From: Candidatus Kapaibacterium sp.
GTDB lineage: Bacteria; Bacteroidota; Ignavibacteria; Kapaibacteriales; UBA2268
NCBI GenBank assembly: GCA_938038165.1
Contig: CALHRB010000338.1
Location: 1-10,677, forward strand
DNA: 10,677 bases
Direction of reading: 5' to 3'
Below are positions 7,224 through 10,677 of this stretch, piece by piece. Position 1 is the first letter of the stretch; each line of letters opens with the position of its first letter. The position numbers were made by a program, and so were the translations under genes. Under the pieces are notes generated by a model. That model saw nothing but the letters and a program-made list of their open reading frames with translations. It was not told the origin of the DNA and ran no database searches.

Positions 7224-7971
7224 AGTTGTGTTGGCTTAAAAAGTTTGAAACAGATTCAACCATTTTGGGATTTCCGCAGAGATAAAAATGAGTTTTTTCC
7301 GGATCGAACTCAATGCCGGATTTTTCTTGAATAATTCCACTTTTTAGATGCTCTTCGATATAGCCTCTAAGTCCGGTCCAACTGCTATCAGCTTTGAGTA
7401 AAGTCGGAAAATAGTAGAAATTAATAAAAGTGCTTTCAAGGAGCTGAAGTTCGCTTAAGTAACCTAAATCCCAAGGATATGCAGCACCGTGTATTACTGC
7501 GAGCTTTATATCCTGATGATCTCGAATATGTGAACGTAAGAAACTTATGTAAGGGGCAAGACCAGTTCCCGTTGCAACCATTACTATGTTACAACCCTTT
7601 GGAGTCTTGTTGAGTGTAAAAACACCTAGTATTTTTTTATCAACCCACATTCGGCTTCCGAGCGAAAGATTAAAAATTCTTGGAGTGAGCTGACCTGATT
7701 TAACCTGGCTGATATAAAATTCAAAGTTCTGCGTCTGATGATTTGCTGATGCTATTGAATAAGGTCTGATAATCAATTCGTTATCTGGTAATGTCTCAAT
7801 AGGTAGGACAGAATTCGCTGAACGCGATTCGCCAGCAAGAAGTCCAATAGAAGTATATTGTCCTGCATTAAATTCTATTCTTGGTTCATCTGTTCTTACT
7901 CGTAAAATCATAAGATCCGGAGTTAACATTATTTTACCGGTAACTGTTGAATTGTAAGGTGTTTCTTTCAT
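7171..7971 (-). CDS. fpr: Ferredoxin/flavodoxin--NADP(+) reductase, Fpr-like
   Basis: An FAD- and NADP-binding oxidoreductase of the ferredoxin-NADP reductase superfamily (266 aa, the usual size of bacterial Fpr). The FAD domain carries GQYTSIGL (37-44) and the flavin motif RPYSIAS (69-75). The nucleotide domain carries VATGTGLAPYISFLRS (132-147), the IHGAAYPWDLGY region (160-171) and CGNPKMV (232-238), which orients the nicotinamide. The C-terminus ends HVEEY, near the aromatic-ending tail of subclass bacterial FNRs but without a final tryptophan. It should shuttle electrons between NADP(H) and ferredoxin or flavodoxin in the cytoplasm. It is the first gene of the minus-strand group, preceded by a good Bacteroidota-type promoter 29 nt upstream. 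Its last 53 nt overlap the DUF1684 gene. The physiological partner is not shown by the sequence. Confidence 0.9.
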   Translation of the reverse strand: MKETPYNSTVTGKIMLTPDLMILRVRTDEPRIEFNAGQYTSIGLLAGESRSANSVLPIETLPDNELIIRPYSIASANHQTQNFEFYISQVKSGQLTPRIFNLSLGSRMWVDKKILGVFTLNKTPKGCNIVMVATGTGLAPYISFLRSHIRDHQDIKLAVIHGAAYPWDLGYLSELQLLESTFINFYYFPTLLKADSSWTGLRGYIEEHLKSGIIQEKSGIEFDPEKTHFYLCGNPKMVESVSNFLSQHNYVKHSKKKSGSLHVEEY

Positions 7972-8000
7972 ATAAATTTAAAAGTAAAAAAATCAAAAGG

Positions 8001-8032
8001 CAAAAATAAAAATTTAACGTATTAATGACAAA
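8001..8032 (-). promoter_or_regulatory. Bacteroidota-type -33/-7 promoter for the fpr group
   Basis: On the minus strand TTTG (8029-8032) is followed by a 20-bp spacer (8009-8028) and TATTTTTG (8001-8008). Both boxes match the published Bacteroidota housekeeping consensus (TTTG at -33 and TAnnTTTG at -7), and the spacer is in the accepted range. The -7 box ends 29 nt before the fpr ATG at 7971, giving a short AT-rich leader. This is the only complete match to the consensus I found upstream of a gene here. Chance matches are possible in DNA this rich in T. Confidence 0.55.
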
Positions 8033-8157
8033 TAATATAGTCGAAAACAACGAAATGCAGAACAAAATCATGATAGTTTCTTTATACGAATCATTTAATT
8101 TTCAATACTTTTTGTTTAGAAACGTTAATTTTTTATTGTATTTAAATTAAATAAACT

Positions 8158-8637
8158 GTGAATACAATCGAGTTAAAAGATAGAAAGAAGAAAGTTATAG
8201 CCTCTAATAGAAAGGCAAGGCATGATTTTGAAATAATTCAAACAATTGAATCCGGAATTGTTCTTCAGGGAACTGAAGTAAAATCTTTAAGAGCAGGAAA
8301 ATGTAGTTTCCAAGATGCTTATGCAGCATTTCCTGATAAAAATAATTATGAGTTATTTTTATATAATTTTCACATTAGTCAATACGAACATGGTAATAGA
8401 AATAATCACGAACCAAAGAGACCCCGAAAATTACTTTTGAATAAAAGAGAAGCCATCAAGCTCTGCTCTTCTGTTCAGGAAAAAGGTTTAACTTTAATAC
8501 CTCTATCTATTTATTTTTCCGGTCCTTTTGTAAAGCTTGAATTAGCATTAGTAAGAGCTAAGAAAAAGTTTGATAAACGAGAAGATTTGAAGAAAAGAGA
8601 AGCTACAAGAGAAATTAACAAGAAATTAAGGATTTAA
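8158..8637 (+). CDS. smpB: SsrA-binding protein SmpB (trans-translation)
   Basis: SmpB binds tmRNA and brings it to stalled ribosomes, where its C-terminal tail probes the empty mRNA channel and helps release and tag the nascent chain. Family blocks are clear: VIASNRKARHDFEI (13-26), GIVLQGTEVKSLRAGK (33-48), the DAY motif (53-55), HEPKRPRKLLL (85-95), the LTLIPLSIYF strand (111-120) and AKKKFDKREDLKKRE (134-148). A basic tail ends KKLRI. Length (159 aa) is normal. The start is GTG at 8158: an in-frame TAA lies one codon earlier (8152-8154) and there is no later start before conserved sequence, so GTG is forced. No Shine-Dalgarno site is present. It is the first gene of the plus-strand set; tyrS follows after 3 nt. 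tmRNA itself is not in the window. Confidence 0.96.
   Translation: MNTIELKDRKKKVIASNRKARHDFEIIQTIESGIVLQGTEVKSLRAGKCSFQDAYAAFPDKNNYELFLYNFHISQYEHGNRNNHEPKRPRKLLLNKREAIKLCSSVQEKGLTLIPLSIYFSGPFVKLELALVRAKKKFDKREDLKKREATREINKKLRI
8628..8632 (+). promoter_or_regulatory. Shine-Dalgarno-like site for tyrS
   Basis: AAGGA lies 8 nt before the tyrS ATG, inside the last codons of smpB. It is the only recognisable Shine-Dalgarno sequence found upstream of a start in this window, where other genes have A/T-rich leaders without one. Since it also encodes SmpB residues (Leu-Arg-Ile), it could be coincidental. Confidence 0.35.
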
Positions 8638-8640
8638 GTT

Positions 8641-9864
8641 ATGTTCCCTTCAATAAATGAACAACTTGATGTTATCCGCTCTGGAGCAATTGAGATTATT
8701 CCCGAGGAAGAACTTATAAAAAAATTAGAAAAATCAATCAAGTACAATCAACAGTTAATAATTAAGTTGGGGTGCGACCCGAGCAAACCTGATTTGCATA
8801 TCGGTCATGCCGTTGTTCTCGGGAAATTAAGGCAATTTCAGGATTTGGGACATAAAGCCATTCTGATTATTGGTGATTTTACTGCTATGATCGGTGACCC
8901 ATCCGGAAAAAATAAAACACGACCCCCGCTGACTTTGGAAGAGACACGAATTAATGGTCAAACCTACCTTGAACAGGCAACTAAAATCTTACGGGAGGAT
9001 AATCTCGAAGTTAAATACAATTCCGAATGGCTTAACAAAATGAATTTCAACGATGTTATCGGGCTTACTGCCAAATATACTGTTGCTCAAATTCTCGAAC
9101 GAGACGATTTTTCAAAAAGATATGGATCTGGTCTTCCCATTAGTTTGCACGAGCTTATCTATCCTCTGGCACAGGCAATGGACTCTGTAGTAATTGACTC
9201 AGATATTGAGCTTGGAGGAACTGACCAAAAATTTAATCTTATTGTCGGACGTGAAATTCAAAAAGCATACAACAAAGAACCTCAATGTATCCTTACGATG
9301 CCAATTTTAGAAGGTACCGACGGAGTCGAAAAAATGAGCAAATCCTTAAATAATTATATTGCATTGACAGACCCACCGAAAGAAATGTTCGGCAAAACTA
9401 TGTCTATACCAGATGATTTAATTGTTAGATATTTCAGATATGCAGCTCGAGCTAATGACAGCGAGGTTCTCGAACTCGAAAACGGACTTAAATCCGGTAA
9501 CGTTCATCCAAGAGATGCAAAAGTTCTGACAGCCAAAAGAATTATTGAACTTTATTATGATAAAAAAGCGGCTGATAAAGCTGAAGAGGAATTCCAAAAG
9601 ATTTTTGTTAAAAAAGACATCCCTACAGATATAGAAGAAAAAATACTTTCATTCGACGACCCAATGCAACCTGTTATGGATATTCTTGTTATTTCTGGAC
9701 TTATGTCATCCAAGAAGGAAGCAAAAAGAAAGATCGAAGAAGGTGGTATTTATATTGATGGAGAAAGGGTATCTGACCCTTTCTTGAAGCTCGATTTGTC
9801 ATCCAAAAAATTATTCAAAGTTGGCAAAAAAACCTTCCTTTACTTGAAAAATAATGCCCGATAA
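8641..9864 (+). CDS. tyrS: Tyrosyl-tRNA synthetase, KMSKS-type (TyrZ-like branch)
   Basis: A class I aminoacyl-tRNA synthetase that activates tyrosine with ATP and charges tRNA-Tyr in the cytoplasm. The Rossmann core has GCDPSKPDLHIGHAVVL (44-60) with HIGH at 53-56, and GDFTAMIGDPSGK (78-90). The tyrosine pocket region includes YPLAQAMDS (174-182) and LGGTDQKFN (191-199). The second ATP motif is KMSKS (231-235). The C-terminal S4-like RNA-binding domain spans about 340-405 (SSKKEAKRKIEEGGIYIDG, then KVGKKTFLYL). An intact KMSKS and 407-residue length place it in the longer bacterial branch seen in Haemophilus TyrS and Bacillus TyrZ, rather than the KFGKT type of E. coli. Start ATG at 8641 is 3 nt after smpB. 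Its last 11 nt overlap hpnE. Confidence 0.96.
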   Translation: MFPSINEQLDVIRSGAIEIIPEEELIKKLEKSIKYNQQLIIKLGCDPSKPDLHIGHAVVLGKLRQFQDLGHKAILIIGDFTAMIGDPSGKNKTRPPLTLEETRINGQTYLEQATKILREDNLEVKYNSEWLNKMNFNDVIGLTAKYTVAQILERDDFSKRYGSGLPISLHELIYPLAQAMDSVVIDSDIELGGTDQKFNLIVGREIQKAYNKEPQCILTMPILEGTDGVEKMSKSLNNYIALTDPPKEMFGKTMSIPDDLIVRYFRYAARANDSEVLELENGLKSGNVHPRDAKVLTAKRIIELYYDKKAADKAEEEFQKIFVKKDIPTDIEEKILSFDDPMQPVMDILVISGLMSSKKEAKRKIEEGGIYIDGERVSDPFLKLDLSSKKLFKVGKKTFLYLKNNAR

Positions 9865-10677
9865 ATCAAAAGTAATAATAATTGGCTGTGGAGTTGCTGG
9901 AATCTCCGCTGCGATTGATTTAATTCAATCTGGCTTTGATGTAGAGATTTTTGAATCGAAGAATTTCCCTGGCGGTAGGCTCTATTCTGTTTTTGATGAT
10001 GTTAGCGGCGAGGAACATGATAATGGGCAGCATCTTCTTTCGGGTGCTTATTCTGATTTCCTTGAAATTCTTAAACTTTTAGGAAGTGATAACTTAATAA
10101 GAAAACAAAAAACTTTGAAAGTTGTTTTCGCTTATCCCAATGGGTATAAAGACATTCTCAAGAGTCGTCCCTTTAAGGGAAAGTTAGGATTGTTGGCAGG
10201 GCTTTCGAACTTGAAAAAAATTTCCTTAAAATCAAAATTTCATATAATTTCTTTCTTTATCAAATTGCTTTTTAATAAATTGCAAGTTGATGACAAAACT
10301 GTCAAAGAATTACTTGTCATTAATAATCAAACAGAAGAAGCAATCCAAAAGTTTTGGGAACCACTTGCTCTTGCAACCCTTAATTCTGGGATCAACCAAG
10401 CACCTGCAATATTACTGATTGAAGTTTTAAAAAAAGCTTTCTTTACTGACAAGGAAGCTTCTCGCTTGATTTATCCTAAAGTTGGCTTAAGTCATCTTTT
10501 GGATCCATTCCCAGAGTGGTTTTTTCATAAAGGAGGCAAAATTTTTTTTGGTCAGTCTGTAAAAAAACTTATAGTTAAAGAAAATAAAGTAGAGGCAATC
10601 GAAGTTAAATCTGGTGAAATTCATTATGCTGATTATTTCATATCTACTATTCAACCAAATTCGCTATTTAAAATTTT
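9854..10677 (+). CDS. hpnE: Hydroxysqualene dehydroxylase HpnE-like flavoprotein (3' end outside window)
   Basis: The frame is open from the ATG at 9854 to the window end (274 codons). The N-terminus has the Rossmann dinucleotide-binding pattern VIIIGCGVAGISAA (7-20), followed by an acidic residue after the second strand (EIFESK) and the PGGRL motif (39-43) of FAD amine-oxidase-type enzymes. DNGQH (56-60) and FWEPLALATLN (167-177) are diagnostic blocks of HpnE, which removes the hydroxyl from hydroxysqualene in the HpnC/HpnD/HpnE route to squalene. A later block LIYPKVGLSHLL (205-216) also fits. Full-length HpnE is about 420-440 residues, so roughly the last third is missing. Related phytoene desaturases are the main alternative, but DNGQH plus FWEPL argue against them. 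The ATG overlaps tyrS by 11 nt, so translational coupling is likely. Confidence 0.85.
   Translation, partial: MPDKSKVIIIGCGVAGISAAIDLIQSGFDVEIFESKNFPGGRLYSVFDDVSGEEHDNGQHLLSGAYSDFLEILKLLGSDNLIRKQKTLKVVFAYPNGYKDILKSRPFKGKLGLLAGLSNLKKISLKSKFHIISFFIKLLFNKLQVDDKTVKELLVINNQTEEAIQKFWEPLALATLNSGINQAPAILLIEVLKKAFFTDKEASRLIYPKVGLSHLLDPFPEWFFHKGGKIFFGQSVKKLIVKENKVEAIEVKSGEIHYADYFISTIQPNSLFKI

Noticed and set aside
8106..8140. Possible plus-strand promoter for smpB (TACTTTTTG at about 8107, or TTGTTT 8112-8117 with TATTGT 8134-8139)
   Set aside because: The first has one base too many in the -7 box and lacks a -33 box; the second is a weak match with 16-bp spacing in very AT-rich DNA. smpB must have a promoter here, but I cannot choose it from sequence.
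1..10677. New defence, mobile or CRISPR-type system
   Set aside because: No repeats, recombinases, nucleases, toxin-antitoxin pairs, reverse transcriptases or insertion-sequence ends were seen; nearly every gene belongs to a housekeeping or envelope family, with composition looking even across the window.

Overview
The window is AT-rich (about one third G+C by eye) and reads as a chromosomal segment from a member of the Bacteroidota/Chlorobi (FCB) assemblage. Ignavibacteria or Kapabacteria-like lineages are my best guess. The reasons are: a long OmpA-family outer membrane protein with a Cys-Cys-Pro barrel segment; almost no Shine-Dalgarno sequences; a -33/-7 promoter of the Bacteroidota type (TTTG, 20 bp, TAnnTTTG) before the minus-strand gene group at 8.0 kb; meso-DAP-type MurE; and HpnE and HydG. 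The placement is inferred from gene content, not from a marker phylogeny.

Layout. At 1-82 there may be the last codons of a plus-strand gene with a beta-barrel-like end. At 206-2359 (minus) lies a large OmpA-family protein with two OmpA-like domains, followed by a candidate terminator at 101-149. At 2453-3844 (plus) is hydG, the radical-SAM maturase of [FeFe]-hydrogenase, and 75 nt later murE at 3920-5425 (plus). murE converges, with only 4 nt between stop codons, on a minus-strand group running leftward from about 8.0 kb: a ferredoxin/flavodoxin-NADP(+) reductase-like gene (7171-7971), a DUF1684 protein with an N-terminal hydrophobic anchor (6537-7223), a lipoprotein (5867-6493) and a small helical protein (5430-5864). 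A 186-nt divergent intergenic region separates that group from the plus-strand set smpB (8158-8637), tyrS (8641-9864) and hpnE (from 9854, cut by the window end). These three are tightly packed, with a 3-nt gap and an 11-nt overlap.

How the genes fit together. Most are housekeeping: peptidoglycan precursor synthesis (MurE), peptidoglycan-anchored envelope structure (OmpA), ribosome rescue (SmpB), aminoacylation (TyrS), redox (Fpr) and squalene synthesis (HpnE). HydG implies that the organism makes an active [FeFe]-hydrogenase, although neither the hydrogenase nor HydE/HydF is visible here. The least understood part is the fpr-DUF1684-lipoprotein-helical group.

No gene-free stretch exceeds 300 nt. 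I saw no rRNA, tRNA, CRISPR, insertion sequence, phage gene or attachment site. I do not see strong evidence for a new defence or mobile system; the findings below are modest and graded accordingly.
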